Below are positions 50,711 to 62,104 of a stretch of DNA of 64,000 nt, in pieces (the stretch's first letter is position 1; each line of letters starts with the position of its first letter). The notes below the pieces were generated by a model. That model was not told the DNA's origin, ran no database searches, and saw nothing but the letters and a program-made list of their open reading frames with translations. The DNA comes from Antedon mediterranea (Eukaryota; Echinodermata; Crinoidea; Comatulida; Antedonidae). A program made the position numbers and the translations under genes. The stretch spans positions 13,946,501 through 14,010,500 of the forward strand of contig NC_092672.1 of NCBI RefSeq assembly GCF_964355755.1. The letters run 5' to 3'.

Positions 50711-50718
50711 TATAAAAA
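50711..50718 (+). promoter_or_regulatory. Candidate TATA box for the arylsulfatase gene
   Basis: TATAAAAA in GC-rich surroundings (GGGCCGC before it), about 740 bases upstream of the acceptor at 51450 that precedes the start-codon exon. A non-coding first exon must lie upstream of that acceptor, so the position is plausible, but nothing else confirms it. Confidence 0.3.
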
Positions 50719-50804
50719 CAGTCTTTAGTCAACCGTATCGAATGATCTCGTCATTAAAGTTGTAATTAATTACACTTATTCTTTGAACAGAATGACCGTA
50801 AATC

Positions 50805-50885
50805 ACGGTTTGGCTCAGTGAGTAAAACGCAGTGGCCATTGATATCAATGCTTAGTGCATTCGAGTTCAATCTGCGAAATGTGTA
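50805..50885 (+). repeat. tRNA-like SINE head
   Basis: TTTGGCTCAGTGAG (A-box-like, about 50809-50822) and ATTCGAGTTCAATC (B-box-like, about 50859-50872) with about 35 bases between. The spacing fits a tRNA-derived promoter, but no anticodon arm folds. Its GTGAGT is probably part of the A box and not a splice donor. Confidence 0.35.
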
Positions 50886-51475
50886 ATTATTAAAGCTAAA
50901 AATCACAACTAGACCACAATGTAATTACAAAACAAACAAAAGTCTTTCTAAATCTGAATGTCCTGTTTGTTCCTTTTTAATTTTCCCGAAATATTTGTAC
51001 CCTATCAGATTATTTTCTTCTTTTGTTGGCTATAGATTATCCATCTATGTGTAAAAAGCTTACAGAAAATCAAATTATATTTGGTATATATAGGTATTTT
51101 TTATTGGCAACAGAAAAGGGTACCCAAAGTACGGTAGCAATTTATAAATGCCATATTTTATCCACAAATTTGGTGGGGGAAATACGGTATACAAAATGCG
51201 GTATAATTTTTATGAGCACCATTTCCGCTGCCAAAAATATATGGTTATATACCGTACTGTATACGGTATTAAAAAAATAGCGTATTAAATACGGTATTTA
51301 CTTTGCAGCAGAAACAGGGCCTTGGAGATCATTAGTATAGATAATGAACAAGGGGACCCTTGCAGAACTCAACTCAATAGGTATCTTGCATTGCACAAAA
51401 TCAATACTGTATTCATTATTATAACATTTTTTTATGTAATTTTGTTTTAGGAGCACTGCTGGAATAAAAGCCAGA

Positions 51476-54400
51476 ATGATGGAAGTATGTTTGAGATTAC
51501 CTAATGAGATGAAATACTTAGTTTTCCTATTTTTGGCATTAAGTTGTCATGTGACTGCAAAACCACCTAATATTGTATTTATATTGGCTGATGACTATGG
51601 TTACCATGACATTGGTTACCATCAGTCTGCCATCAAAACTCCCGTACTGGATAAACTTGCTGCTGAAGGGATAAAGCTTGAAAATTATTACGTCCAACCG
51701 ATTTGCTCGCCAACGCGGAGTCAACTTATGACAGGCAAATATCAGGTTTGTTTTAATCTTTTAGTGGTTTTGTACATTTTGACGGCAATTAAATAATAAT
51801 AATGTTCAATTTATATAGTGCAAAATGCAGTGTTATGTGTCTAAACGTACAGTAGGTCATCCTTTTGTTTAATTGTTGGAAATGTTCCAGGCAGAATTAG
51901 CAAATGTCTCAAAACCCCCTTTTTTTTTTATTACTTTTGAATAAAACAGGAAAATAAATGTAGGTCATATATGGCTAATATTTTACAACTACTGTACTAT
52001 GAATTGTTATAAATTAATGTTGTTATCCGAGAAGAGTGAGATTGCTTTATTGCTATTCCCTGTAATGACACCTTACCATGAAAGTGTACCGAGAGGATAT
52101 TTCACAATTTACTTGATTAAATTTACTGACATCATAACATTTTTGACTATAGATTCATACAGGTTTACAACACAGTATTATATGGTGTCCACAAACAAGT
52201 TGTATTCCTGATAATGATGTTACCATGGCACAAGGATTGAAGTCTCTTGGATATGCAACACATCTTGTTGGTAAATGGCATATTGGATTCTCAAGCAAAA
52301 AGTGCTGGCCAACAAGAAAAGGTTTTGACTCATTTTATGGTATGTGAATCCACTAGTTGGTTGACATCTTTAATAGTCTGTGGCACTAAGGGCCTGTTCG
52401 TAGGGGTTGAAAATACCAGCTTATTCCCGATTTCTGTTCGCGTGGCCCAATTAACTTTTGCCTCAGGCTACAAAAAATTCGAGGTAAAATGTTCACCAAA
52501 TTTGCAGGTTATTTCAGCGATAATCCAATTATACTCGGCCTTCGAGGATAATAAATCTCCGATAGAGGCAATGTGTCAAATTTTGACAAACGTTCGCTGC
52601 CTAGGCCCGTCATTTCTCCTACGAAGCTCTTCCATACACGCTTCGAGAGCGATCGTCAGCTGGTGCTGTCCTTGTTGGTGTAGACCGCTTAGTAGGCCTC
52701 TGGTCGGGGAGCCGCTGGTCGGTGGTGTTTCCGTCGTGTAACATTGGGCTCAAATTCTTCGTCAATGAGTAAAATAATGGTCGTCAGGAGAAGGCATATT
52801 TCGGCAGGATTATCGGCGTTAAGAGGCATAAGGTTTGTCGCAAGGATAAGCAGTGTAAAAGGTAGCAAGTAATTGAATATTGTAAAGAAAGATCGCGAGT
52901 AAAAAATATACAACACGAAACTAGCGTGCGAAAATGGGGTCGTAGGTTGTAAAGACAACTGACCTTAAAACGTAATTTCCGGTTTGTGATTCGTCGATTA
53001 AGCATTTAAGCGGTTAAATATTTCAAGTACGAACAACGCTCAATTTATAACCCGAGGCATGGGTGAAATTAAGCGCTTATTTTAACCACCGTACGAACAC
53101 GACCTAAGAATTGCTGCTGCACGCAATTACTCTAATTTATAACACACCTGATTGTATCCTTGCAATTTGATTGCTTAATTATGTGACATGTCATTCATCA
53201 TTAGCACAACCTAATGGAAAAGTGATGTCTAATGGTGATAATGCGCTCTAAGCTTTTTGTAAATATTTTGAAATATTCTCACTATCCAACTCATAAACAT
53301 TATTTATATATTAACAGTATATCATGACTAAACATGGATTAAATTTCACTACTTCTTCTACAACAATAATAATGAGGGCCTTAATTAATTGATAGGGTAT
53401 CTGACTGGTCAAGCCGATTATTACACTCACGTACAAGAGGGCGTATCCATGCCTGGATTTGACGTACCTGACGATTGGCATTACGGAGTTGACTTGCGAG
53501 ATAACGATAAACCAATCAAATCATTAAATGGTACTTATGGTACTTTCATCTGGAATGACAAAGCTCATGATGTTATTATGAACCATAATACTTCAAAGGT
53601 AAATACGGAGTGGAAGACAGCAGAAATTTATACCAAAGGTTAATCTGTACAATACAGTACGCAGTAATACACCATTCAGTTCATTGTTGCAAATTGTTCA
53701 AGTTTATTTTCTTTCAAAAGAAAAGATTGTTTACATTGACTACCTGTTATAGTGGCCAAATCTAGCATAATTATGCTATCTAGCATAATTTTGACCCACC
53801 TAGCATAAATGCTAGGTATAGTTTTAGTTAATTCTAGCATAATATGGCATACTTCTGAAAAATCAATTCTGAAGCATATTTCCCATAATCTAACATTTTT
53901 TCTAAAAAAATCTAGCATAATTGTAACCAAAACTCTGGCATAATTTGGCCAAAAACCTGCGTTTTCCTTTTGTAGTACATCCAGGACAACATATTGAAAT
54001 ACCACCCTCTGATACAATGTTTTTGTAACATTTTGACCATAATAGTGCCTAGCATAACCTGGCATAATTTTGTGCTGCCACCTAACATAATTTTGTTTTC
54101 ATCGCTGGCCACCCTGACCTTTTTTAATCAGAATTAATTTGTTAAATTTCTTATGAATACAATACACTTATTTAAATAGCCGTTGTTCTTGTATATGGCC
54201 CTTCAAGCAGTGCATGCTCCATTGCAAGTACCTGAGCATTATAAAAAGCCATATGAATACATCAAAGACAGTAACAGAAGCACATATGCAGGCATGGTAG
54301 CTTCCATGGATGAGGCTGTTGGAAATTTAACACAATCATTAAAAAACAAAGGGTTATGGGATAATACTATTATTGTATTCTCAACAGGTATGTAACCAGC

Positions 54401-57400
54401 TGTTTGTTTTTATATATTAACTTTAATTCAAATAAAATTTCAATTTGGATTGAACTAAAAGAGATCATTAATTATATGCATACTCTTGAATTACTGTATT
54501 GTAATGGTTATTTGCCAGCATTTTAAAATTAAAACTAAATTTGTTTTTAATTTTTTAACAGAAATACACCTTTTACTGTAGCTTAGTTCTCTAGAGATAG
54601 TCAATTGACTTTTTTGAGCAATGTCAAAATCAGTCCAACCATAATTTCAAAAATGTACATTGTTGTTATAATATTATGTTCATTTTGTGTAATTAAAATG
54701 CAGTAAAAACTATCTATACAAAATAACTTGATTTATCCATTAACCTTTAAAGTCAAGGTAGATATGTACCATTTCATGTCTAAAGTAATTAACCATTTTA
54801 TTGCTTAGATTGATGTATAAGAACTATTTTACATGCCCAAGCTCGTTCAATGACCCTTCCATTATAATATTTACTGCAAGCTCATATACCTTTAAACCTG
54901 TATTGTAAATCTGACAGATAACGGAGGTGAAATTCACCTAGGTGGTAACAATTGGCCTCTTAGAGGTTGGAAGCATTCATTATGGGAAGGAGGAATACAT
55001 GGTGTTGGTTTTGTAAGTGGTCCTTTGATACCAAAATCAGTTCAGGGAAGTGTATACAATGGTCTGATGCATGTTAGTGACTGGTTCCCAACTCTAGTTC
55101 AAGGTGTAGCTGGTGGTGACCTTCATGACCTCAAGCTTGATGGACATGACATGTGGACAAGTATTTGGTAAATATGTTTTCTAAAAATGTTATGGTCTAT
55201 AGTATATATATAAAACTGTGTTCACACACTAGAGTTAAGCCTGCATATGAGTTATTGCATTGGTAAAAATAACCATGCAGGCTACAGAAGTCCAATCCGA
55301 ACATGCAACCTCATCGTTTTTAATTTCCCAGTTAAAGTTTGTTAAAACTATGTTAAAAAACTAAATTATCATATTGCGAACAATGACCAAATTTATTGAT
55401 GGTCTTGGATAAAGTTATCTTGGTTACAAGTACAGTGTGAACAAGGCTTTAGTTGGTATTTAACTCTGAAAGAGTGTATAAACACAGCTTTAACTCACCG
55501 TACACCACTCAAAATGAGTGGTGTAAGAGGCTGCTGGGCCGGTCGTGGCCATCTAGTAGCCTCCCTCGTCTTCTGAAATTGTCTTTTAAATAGTATGGTA
55601 GTGTCAACTTCTACTGTACTGGCAGGGACAGCATTCCATGAATTTTTGACTCGTTGGGTAAAAAACATTTGTATATTATTGTGAAGTGAACTATTAGGTG
55701 ACCGGTAGACAATACCAATAATGGCTTTCCGACGCTCCTTTAAGTGGATTTCAGCCCAAACAGAATTGGTGAAATCCTGTGAAATATCACCTAAATCTGT
55801 TGCAACAATAGATTCCTTAACATAAAGTAAGTTCCCACCACCTCGCCCATCTTTAGGTACTTTAGATGCTTTAATGATTGAAACAAATTCAATTAAATAC
55901 AGTAATACATTTATTCAAAATTTATCAATTACATTTAGAAAAAAGTTTCTTATTCCCTATATCATCAACATAACTAAAATGAGCAATTTATCTGTGTTTA
56001 GAAATGTATTCACGTAATGTGTGACAAATAGATTGTTTTTACTCCTTTATAATAATAGTAATGGAACAGATTCACCAAGAAAAGAAATACTTCATAACAT
56101 TGATCCTCTTCAGCCTCGGCCATTTCCTAATAAGATGACAGGATCTCAACATACATCAGCAATGTTTGATACCACTATTAGAGCTGCTATCAGAGTTGGT
56201 GACTGGAAATTACTTACTGGTGATCCAGGTTTGTTAATTTAATAATATTAATAATAAGTAAAATTTTGAATGAGGGTACGTTTATTGTAAATACATAATA
56301 TAAAAATAACGCTTAAAAGAGAACGACGTTTCGACTCCATCATGGGGTCATTATCAAGTCCAATGAATAAAATATAAAACAACAACTAATTAAGTAGCAC
56401 AAGCCAAGGGTCAAAGTTTAAATAACAAAAGACCTATTGTCTAACATCCTGTCAAATGAAAAGCTTAGCTTTTACAGAGTCACTTTGTTTATTCAGACTA
56501 GGTTTTAATTGTCTGATATACAAGTAAAATTATAAGGTTAACTAGATTTGAACTCGTCACTACGGACGAGTTAGGTTATCCGCAGAGCAAACGCCACGTG
56601 CACGTCATACGTTAGAATATTGCGCAGAGAAAACCATTATGCCATTGAAAAAATGTTAGTGCGCTCTCTATTTTACGTCACGTCTAAGTATACACAGTAT
56701 ACACTATATATTGTATACGTACTACATACAGTGAAGAATATGTGAAAATAAGTGGCCCAAGTTATTGACGCTTTTGGACATGATGACGTCATCACAATTT
56801 AAAAAACGGTATATCATGCGAAAGATAATTGATTGGCATAGACAATATAAAAAAATGGGGAGAAATGGAATTAGGATAAGTGGAGATGCGCTCTATTAAA
56901 TGTGATGAGCTATGACGAAAGAGACAAAAATCCTATATTTTATATTTGAGTGGCCATACGATGACGTCACTATGTCCTGTTAGCCATATCGATGCATGAT
57001 TCGATATCTGCAACTCATCAACTTCCAGAATGTGTAATTTAAAAAAAGTTCACCTCGTAGTTTACAATCTATGACTGTTTTTAAAAAGGCATAATTTTCA
57101 TGAATTTTTGAACTTTTTCATCAAAAACGCGCGCAAATTGTTCAATTCTACGTGCTCGTATGAGGTGATTTTAAGTCGAAATTGTTTGAAAGTTGGTAAA
57201 TTTACTAAAAAAGATAGGAAAAACAAAAATCAAGCAAAAAAAAGATGTTTTTGCGCTACGTGCGCACGCGCGCGTAAAAAAATTGCGCACGCGTGGGAAT
57301 TTCTGAAATGCTCAAAATGACCTGAAACGCGTAGAAAGTTGATTAGAAAATGAATTTTCGCATTTTGAAATTTTAAACGCGCGTGCGCGCGTAACTTTTT

Positions 57401-57685
57401 GGAAAACTGCCATTTTAAATCCATAGAAAGTTAGCGCATGATATAAATTACACTTTTGCCAAGTTTCAATTAAAATTGCTTTTTGGTTTTCAATCTATGT
57501 TAAATACGCAAAATTCACAAAATCGCGCGTAACTAACGCTGCGCGACTCTAAAGTCAAAAAACGAAACGTCCTGCACATCTACAGCTACAGGTCAATCTT
57601 ATGAAAAAGTTACACAATCTTCTGTTTGCCAGAATTAGAGATACGCTGCCAACAAAATTCAGGGAAAGAAAGAAGAATAACATAG

Positions 57686-57719
<34 letters not shown>

Positions 57720-59380
57720 TCCTGACAATAACAAGGGGTTATCCGCCAAGAGCGGATAACCAATAAAATGTTTGATTTTTGTATTTAGCATATTTAAAAT
57801 GTTTATGAACTGCGAGTGATAGTAGATACGCAACTGGATAAATACAGCAGATTCCCAATATTTTGAGTGATCTACTTACCGTCTTCTAATAAATGAACAA
57901 TTTCTCCCGATTGTTTTGGAGATAATAGACAAAATAACATTCATATAATAAAATAAATTTACTATTTTAGTCTCTTTTGGTTACCAAAATGGAAAAATAT
58001 GTTGGTGACACGTTTTGAAAAGCACAAGGGTGCAGGTCAAGTCGGCCTTAAACTGTCTTGGCAAAAGTCAGCCCCACGTCAAGTCGGCCCTGAGTGAAGT
58101 CGACCTAATAAAGTATGGAATGCAAAAAGTGCTAATAGTTAATATCAAAATGGCAGGATTTAGGCCTAATAACAAAATAAAACACAACCAGGGGCCGGTG
58201 GTATTTACTTACTTGAAAAAAGGTATAATTTAAAGCAAAAAAGTAATCAAATTTGCTGCCAGCCAATGAGTTTTTGGTTGAATTTAACTTTTTTTTTATT
58301 TTATATAAGTGAAAACATTTTTTAGGCCTATTAAAGCAAGTTGTTTTTATTTTCTATGGAAGTAATTAACTTTATTAAACTACAAAATGACCTATTCAAA
58401 GTCTGATTTAATTAATCTTCATTTTTCAGGTTTAGCCCAATAATATAATAATAGGCCCCATGCCTTTAATAAAGAAAAAGTGAAATTATTCTTATTATTT
58501 TTGTTGTTAAAGTATTAGGCCTAGACCTATTGTCATTTATATAAATATTATTCATTAAAAAGTTATTCCTGTGTAAAAAAAATGTGAAGAAATATTTAAT
58601 ATTATTTTATCAATTCGCTTTGTTTGCACTTTTTGAGTTCCATACTTTATTGGAGGCCGAGTTGATCGATTATTTTTTGGCTGAGTTGACATGAGGCCGA
58701 CTTGACTTGGTTCCGAGTTGCCTCTGGACCGACTTGACTGGCTGAGAATGTTTAGGGCCGACTTGGATAGAATTATTTTTAAAGTACTATAGATTCTGCT
58801 GTATGTTTGCATTATTGTTTCTGCCTGTATGGTTTGGCCAAATTTTTGTTTAAATCTTCTTCTTGAACCTAGTAGCATCACAGCATAGACTTTTTTATAT
58901 TAGTCCACAATTCAAATTTTTGCCTGGAAAGCTCAAACATTATACATATGAAACTCCATGTGTGCGAAAATATTGATCTTTTTTCCATTATTAAGTTGAA
59001 ATTCAGTTTAGAACCTAGACTACATTCACTAATAAAATAATTGTTTGTGTGTAATTAAAAGGTTGCTATTTCTATTAAAAAGCATTAATTATTATTTTGC
59101 AGGTAATTCAAGTTGGATAGCACCACCAGAGTCCAATATAAAGGCACCTGTACCAACCGACCCCAAAGGAAAATTCTTATGGCTATTCAACATTAAGGAT
59201 GATCCGAATGAATATAATGATTTATCTGCCCTCAGACCCGACATAGTCTATCAACTAACAGAACGCCTTGCATTTTATGCAAATTCATCATTGCCTGTTT
59301 TTTTTCCACCACCTGATGTTAGATCTAATCCAGCACTTCACGATGATATGTGGAGCGATTGGATTTATGATAAAGAGTAA
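51476..59380 (+). CDS. ARSB: Arylsulfatase B-type sulfatase, 7 coding exons
   Basis: Formylglycine sulfatase; in vertebrates ARSB removes 4-sulfate from N-acetylgalactosamine in dermatan and chondroitin sulfate in lysosomes. Coding exons: 51476-51745, 52153-52339, 53396-53598, 54180-54387, 54918-55167, 56059-56228, 59103-59380. Phases match; 521 codons plus stop against 533 in human. A signal peptide [17 protein letters not shown] follows a short N-terminal extension, so Met12 is an alternative start. Active-site residues are present: D39-D40 ([13 protein letters not shown]), C77 with R81 in [11 protein letters not shown] (Cys converted to formylglycine), K131 and H133 (VGKWHIG), H232 (LQAVHAPLQ), D290-N291 (STDNGG) and K308 ([11 protein letters not shown]). 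The end resembles ARSB ([22 protein letters not shown]). An acceptor at 51450 shows there is a 5' non-coding exon. ARSB versus the related ARSI/ARSJ branch is not settled. Confidence 0.93.
52390..53104 (-). mobile_element. PIF/Harbinger-like element in arylsulfatase intron 2
   Basis: Ends GGGCCTGTTCGTAGGGGTT (left) and AACCACCGTACGAACACGACC (right) are imperfect inverted repeats. TAA flanks both ends (52387-52389 and 53105-53107), the 3-bp duplication expected of PIF/Harbinger elements. A minus-strand frame ([19 protein letters not shown]) faintly resembles the acidic then basic N-terminal region of Harbinger transposases. The catalytic part is absent. 715 bp, so non-autonomous. Confidence 0.65.
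53757..54105. repeat. Clustered TAGCATAAT motif repeats
   Basis: About a dozen copies of TAGCATAAT or close variants (CTAGCATAATT, CTGGCATAATT, CTAACATAATT) occur at irregular spacing in arylsulfatase intron 3. It looks like a degraded short-unit satellite. The open frame on the minus strand is a by-product. Confidence 0.6.
55495..55870 (-). mobile_element. Internally deleted CR1/L2-like LINE: endonuclease part joined to polymerase tail
   Basis: Minus-strand translation reads [18 protein letters not shown], then [20 protein letters not shown] and SPNSSLHNN, a typical LINE endonuclease segment. It passes directly (near 55665) into [16 protein letters not shown], the polymerase C-terminus, ending at the stop 55495-55497. 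The whole reverse transcriptase is missing between. It lies antisense in an arylsulfatase intron. Confidence 0.7.
56290..56545 (-). mobile_element. 3' end of a Penelope-like retroelement
   Basis: The minus strand encodes [15 protein letters not shown] then [10 protein letters not shown] and a stop (about 56456-56520), which matches the C-terminal end of Penelope-like proteins after their GIY-YIG nuclease. It is followed by CATGATGGAGTCGAAACGTCG (about 56325-56346), the kind of 'cgaaacgt' sequence usual at Penelope-like termini. The rest of the element is missing. Confidence 0.6.
56550..57765 (+). repeat. CG-rich dispersed repeat with alternating GCGC tracts and poly-A
   Basis: Starts near GACGAGTTAGGTTATCCGC and ends near GAGCGGATAACC (57750-57761). 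It contains several (CG)n/GCGCGC tracts with potential for left-handed DNA (about 57240-57300 and 57375-57390) and a 32-base poly-A at 57686-57717. The segment 57290-57400 recurs in inverted orientation at 61870-62100. No convincing open frame. Confidence 0.55.
58026..58772. mobile_element. Inverted-repeat element with AAGTCGGCC motif arms
   Basis: The left arm 58026-58135 and right arm 58625-58772 are inverted and each carries several copies of CAAGTCGGCC-like motifs. AATAAAGTATGGAA and AAAAAGTGC mark the inner ends of both arms. The centre contains a copy of the AAAGATGTATT dispersed family (58240-58410, minus strand). Design is like the element at 945-1406 (arms made of short repeated motifs). 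Target duplication not identified. Confidence 0.6.
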
Positions 59381-60645
59381 ATTTATAAAATTCATATTTT
59401 GAGAAAAAGCAATCATAGTAAACTTACAGTTACTAGTATGGTTTCTTTGAAATTTCAGATCATGCATCATTTTTGTTTAAAGGCCAGGTGCGGGCAAACA
59501 TTTCTATTTATCATACTTTCTAATAATTATCAATTTATAATTTCACATATGTTTCATAATTGTGGGATTGAGTGGGGAGTTCAAATTACACAGTAATAGT
59601 TTGTATATAGAGAGGTACAGTATTTTGAAACATAACAGTGTGGTAAAAAATATGAGATGACTAAATATAGCTAAATATAACTCGAATTTTACGTTTCTGG
59701 TGTTTCTATGCAACTGAAGATTTTTATTTCCGTGGTATAGCGAAAATTATTAACTGTATACCCACTATTTTTTTCACTTTCTAGGGAGTCACCGGACATG
59801 TTATTACATTAGGTTAAACTACCTAACTACTGAAAACAAGTCTGGTTTTTATACCAGAATTTTGCCAAATTTTATATTTGACCATATTAAGAGAAATTCA
59901 TGTTTTTTTCGTTGTCATTTATGTTACACTTATTTGTTTTATGTACATTTGGCCAGATATTATATTTAAAATTCATGCCTCTGTACCTGAGCTTTAAATC
60001 TCACAATATTATATTCTATATTGAAGGGTTAGTGTTACCTGAAGGTTTTGCAATTTCTTTCAGGCTGCTTTTATTTGTCTATATTGGTTTCTCAATTGAG
60101 ATCCAGCAACTGATACCCACTGTCATTGTAATTTTTTCAATTAATAGCCTTTGGATTTATTTGTAATAGATAGATATTTTTATATATTTTATAATGCAAT
60201 TAAGAAATTAAGTATATGATTTTTCTTGGTACCGTCTGAAAACTGGTCTTCCACTAGATGACTTTATGCGCATATGAATATGTATGTATGTATTCAGGCT
60301 TTAGATACAGTTTGCAATTTATTGTTATAACGATTTTGTGACACACCGAATCAGTAGTACTAGTTGGCTGATGTGTATTATTTGCCTCCCACCAATAATG
60401 TTATTCCCTGATTTTAAACATTTTTGAAAATCATCAGGAAGAATATAGGATTGTTGCAATAGACTGTCAAATAAGAAAGTTGCTCATCACATTCCAATTT
60501 CATTGTCGTATATTTTTATTTATGTGAAAATTACTGGTGATTCAGATACAATAAAATTGATAACAAGGATATTGCATGTTCTTATGGTCATTTGTTTTTG
60601 TTTTGTTTGGTGGGTTCGTCCACTTTTTTTTCAATTCGCTGTTAT
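59381..60645 (+). other. Arylsulfatase 3' flank and probable 3' UTR
   Basis: No further gene. The first AATAAA downstream of the stop is at 60550-60555, giving a possible 3' UTR of about 1.2 kb. 60022-60165 is a dispersed repeat shared with 27590-27740. Confidence 0.4.
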
Positions 60646-60649
60646 AAAT

Positions 60650-61300
60650 GTATTATCTTACTTGAATCTTACTTGAATCTTCGGGCTCTTGATTAAGGCA
60701 AATGCCTTTTAAACGCCCTCCATTTCTTCTGTATTTACCTAGAATTGGTAGCAAAATTTATCTCCCATTGCTCTGTCTTTGTTTAGTTGATCCTTGAATG
60801 CATTTATGTTTTCTGCTTGTACTGTAGTGTGGTATAGATTGTTACGATTCTACATGAAAAGGAGTGGCTTCTGATTTTCAGTCGGGCTCTTGGCTTTCTT
60901 AATTTGAATTGATGGCCCCTTGTTCTACTGTCCTCTCTAAAGTCAAAAAAGGTTTCGGCTTCAATATCATCCAAGCCCTTGATAATTTTAAACACTTGTA
61001 TAATGTCCGCTCTCCTTCTTCTGTAATTCAGTGTAGGTAATCCAAGCTCTTTTAATCTCTGATCGTAAGATTTATCTCTTAACTTTTTGACAATTTTAGT
61101 GGCCCTACGCTGCACTCTTTCAAGCTTATCCAAATCACCTTTTAGGAGAGGGTACCATATACAGCTTGCGTATTCCAGATGAGGTCGAATTATACTTTTA
61201 TAAAGGGGCAGGAACATATCCTTATCCATGTAAGCAAAAGATCGCCTTACCAATCCAATGAGTCTATTTGCTTTATTTACAGCTTCATTTCTCATATATA
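60650..61300 (-). mobile_element. LINE 3' fragment: polymerase thumb and C-terminus
   Basis: Minus strand from about 61295: MRNEAVNKANRLIGLVRRSF, then YKSIIRPHLEYASCIWYP and LDKLERVQRRATKIVKKL, a classic C-terminal part of a CR1/jockey-like reverse transcriptase. A frameshift near 60850 leads to the tail (VQAENINAFKDQLNKD), with a stop near 60722. Upstream catalytic domains are missing. Confidence 0.8.
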
Positions 61301-61336
61301 TATGAGAAAAGAAATGTGCTGCATAGGCAGGATCAT

Positions 61337-61432
61337 GTATAAAAATAAAACGGACAAAGTTTTATTCTGCCTCAAAATTAAATGTATTATTTGAGGCAGA
61401 AACAAGAACTCTGTCTGTTTTATTTTTATTAT
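61337..61432. repeat. Perfect-like palindrome, ~37-bp arms
   Basis: TAAAACGGACAAAG and TTCTGCCTCAAA on the left pair with TTTGAGGCAGAA and CTCTGTCTGTTTTA on the right, around a short loop (ATTAAATGTATTA). A foldback or small MITE remnant at the 5' side of the LINE fragment. Confidence 0.6.
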
Positions 61433-61634
61433 ATATATGAATATTTGTGCAATGAAATACTTTCTTTCATTTGTATGCTACACAAAGATTCTTACAATGT
61501 TAAAAGTACAGTAGTTGAAACACATGCATATTTATGTAAGATGACAAGATGATTGATTTCAATAATAATTTTTGAATTTAATTAAAATGTATCATTGCAA
61601 AAAATAGGTGATTTACAAATAATTATTCTTTTGT

Positions 61635-61690
61635 TCTGGTACCAGGCATCAGTCATTTCGATGGCGTGGGTTTGAATCCCACCACTGCCA
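61635..61690 (+). pseudogene. tRNA-Leu 3'-half fragment
   Basis: From the anticodon stem (TCTGGT) through CAGTCATTTCGATGGCGTGG to ACCACTGCCA it matches the tRNA-Leu genes at 62.7-63.9 kb. The 5' half is absent and loop position 33 is C, so it cannot work. Flanks (CCAATATT then a GGCTCAT-like and AACCATTTTT) are those of the 184-bp array unit, so this is an outlying array remnant. Confidence 0.75.
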
Positions 61691-61869
61691 ATATTTTTAT
61701 GGGCTCATATAAACATACAAATGATGATAAAATTATAAAACTCATGACAAACCAAAACCATTTTTTGCTTTGTGTAAATAAATAAATGAATGAATTTTTA
61801 TGATTGATCATAAAAGTAGAATTCATATCAATGGCAAACTTTTTGTGGATAAAAAATGTACAGTGTTGT

Positions 61870-62100
61870 ACACAAAGTTACGCGCGCACGCGCATTTAAA
61901 ATTTCAAAATGCGCATTTAAAATTTCAAAATGCGCAAAATTAATTTCTAATCAACTTTCTACGCGAATCATGACATTTTAACAATGTCAAAATTACCACG
62001 CACGCGCTTTTTTAAAGCCGATTTTCCACTAGGCAAATTTGTTCGCGCGAATCCAACGTTTCGAAGAGGAAAAAATCGCCAACTCTCTACATGTAAATAG
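61870..62100 (-). repeat. Inverted copy of the CG-rich repeat at 57.2-57.45 kb
   Basis: AGTTACGCGCGCACGCGCAT is the complement of the sequence at about 57376-57395. AATCAACTTTCTACGCG matches the complement of 57328-57344. The segment AAATTTCAAAATGCGCA is duplicated in tandem here. Confidence 0.6.
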
Positions 62101-62104
62101 CTGC

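Noticed and set aside
50818-50823. GTGAGT as donor of an arylsulfatase first exon
   Set aside because: It lies within the A-box-like part of a tRNA-like repeat (GGCTCAGTGAG), so the match is more likely due to that.
57555-57833. 92-codon minus-strand frame with a Phe run
   Set aside because: The Phe run is the reverse of the 32-base poly-A inside a repeat.
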